Part shown: positions 6,418-6,544 of the stretch, in pieces
Layout of the letters: every line of letters starts with the position of its first letter
How positions within the stretch are numbered: position 1 is the first letter of the stretch
Source: an uncultured Lachnospiraceae bacterium
Lineage (GTDB): Bacteria > Bacillota > Clostridia > Lachnospirales > Lachnospiraceae
DNA length: 6,544 bases
Direction of reading: 5' to 3'
Assembly: GCA_900555195.1 (NCBI GenBank)
Contig: USKC01000179.1
Coordinates: 1-6,544, forward strand
Notes under the pieces: model-generated
What the model saw: only the letters and a program-made list of their open reading frames with translations
What the model was told of the DNA's origin: nothing
Database searches by the model: none
Program-made: the position numbers and the translations under genes

Positions 6418-6450
6418 GGGTGCCACGCTTAGCGGGACACCCCAGGCTAA
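6418..6450 (-). promoter_or_regulatory. Two mutually exclusive hairpins in the aminotransferase leader
   Basis: On the minus strand TTAGC (6446-6450) can pair with GCTAA (6429-6433), with GGG/CCC stacked inside after a 2-nt bulge. Alternatively GGGTG (6438-6442) can pair with CACCC (6418-6422), with CGC/GCG inside around a 3-nt loop. The two folds use the same bases and cannot coexist. No T-run follows either one, so neither is a plain terminator for the gene. Function is unknown. Confidence 0.35.
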
Positions 6451-6477
6451 AGTAAAAGAGCTGATTATACAATCAGC
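6451..6477 (-). terminator. Intrinsic terminator downstream of tRNA-Thr
   Basis: GCTGATT, loop GTAT and AATCAGC form a perfect 7-bp stem on the minus strand, followed by TCTTTTACTTT. It lies 16 nt beyond the tRNA 3' end, so it most likely ends the tRNA transcript. The loop and 3' arm also contain a perfect TATAAT (6464-6469), which might act as a -10 box for the aminotransferase. Confidence 0.7.
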
Positions 6478-6493
6478 CCCTTCCCTACGATAA

Positions 6494-6544
6494 AGCTGGA
6501 AAAGGGACTCGAACCCTCGACCTACTGATTACGAATCAGTTGCG
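6494..6544 (-). tRNA. tRNA-Thr (CGT anticodon), 3' part, cut by the window end
   Basis: The visible part runs from about tRNA position 23 to the discriminator base. The anticodon arm is ACTGA, loop TTCGTAA, TCAGT, with anticodon CGT (6531-6533 on the plus strand read as ACG), which decodes ACG threonine codons. The variable loop AGGTC is followed by a T arm with loop TTCGAGT (stem GAGGG/CCCTT) and the acceptor strand TTCCAGC with discriminator T. The 5' acceptor strand and most of the D arm lie outside the window. No CCA is encoded, so it must be added by a nucleotidyltransferase. All visible stems pair well. Confidence 0.93.

Noticed and set aside
6418..6430. GCGTGGCACC on the minus strand resembles the T-box consensus GGGTGGNACC.
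   Set aside because: A T-box leader needs a long stem I and a specifier loop upstream, but the tRNA gene and its terminator fill that space. No following terminator is present either.

Overview
This window looks like chromosomal DNA from a Gram-positive anaerobe of the Clostridia, most likely Lachnospiraceae. That placement is an inference. It rests on strong AAGGAGG-type ribosome binding sites, mid-range base composition, a tRNA with no encoded CCA end, and a small Cys-rich protein that I recall from Lachnospiraceae genomes. No phage, insertion sequence, CRISPR array or plasmid function is visible, and no stretch over 300 bases lacks a gene.

Layout. (1) 1-123 is a short upstream region with a plausible promoter, leading to a plus-strand PHP-domain phosphoesterase gene at 124-921. 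(2) 4787 down to 918 on the minus strand is a tightly packed five-gene cluster. In transcription order it holds a YtcJ-like amidohydrolase, a nitroreductase-family flavoprotein overlapping it by 44 nt, a 59-residue Cys-rich protein one base further on, and the two halves of a split ThrE-type amino acid exporter joined by an ATGA overlap. The last stop codon of this cluster overlaps the PHP stop codon, so the two converging units have no spacer. (3) 4788-5060 is a 273-nt spacer with two hairpins and no convincing gene. (4) 6347 down to 5061 on the minus strand is a 428-residue PLP-dependent aminotransferase of the MocR-type/aspartate aminotransferase group, preceded by a leader that can fold into hairpins. 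(5) 6451-6544 holds the 3' part of a tRNA-Thr(CGT) gene on the minus strand and its terminator.

How the genes may work together. The five-gene cluster has the shape of a small-molecule unit: a cytosolic hydrolase that may release an amine or amino acid, a flavin oxidoreductase, and an exporter for small amino acids. No substrate can be read from the sequence. The aminotransferase is probably a separate unit, because hairpins and a spacer lie between it and the cluster. Most of the window is ordinary core or accessory metabolism. The items most worth a second look are the small Cys-rich gene inside the operon, the overall operon composition, and the structured leader of the aminotransferase.
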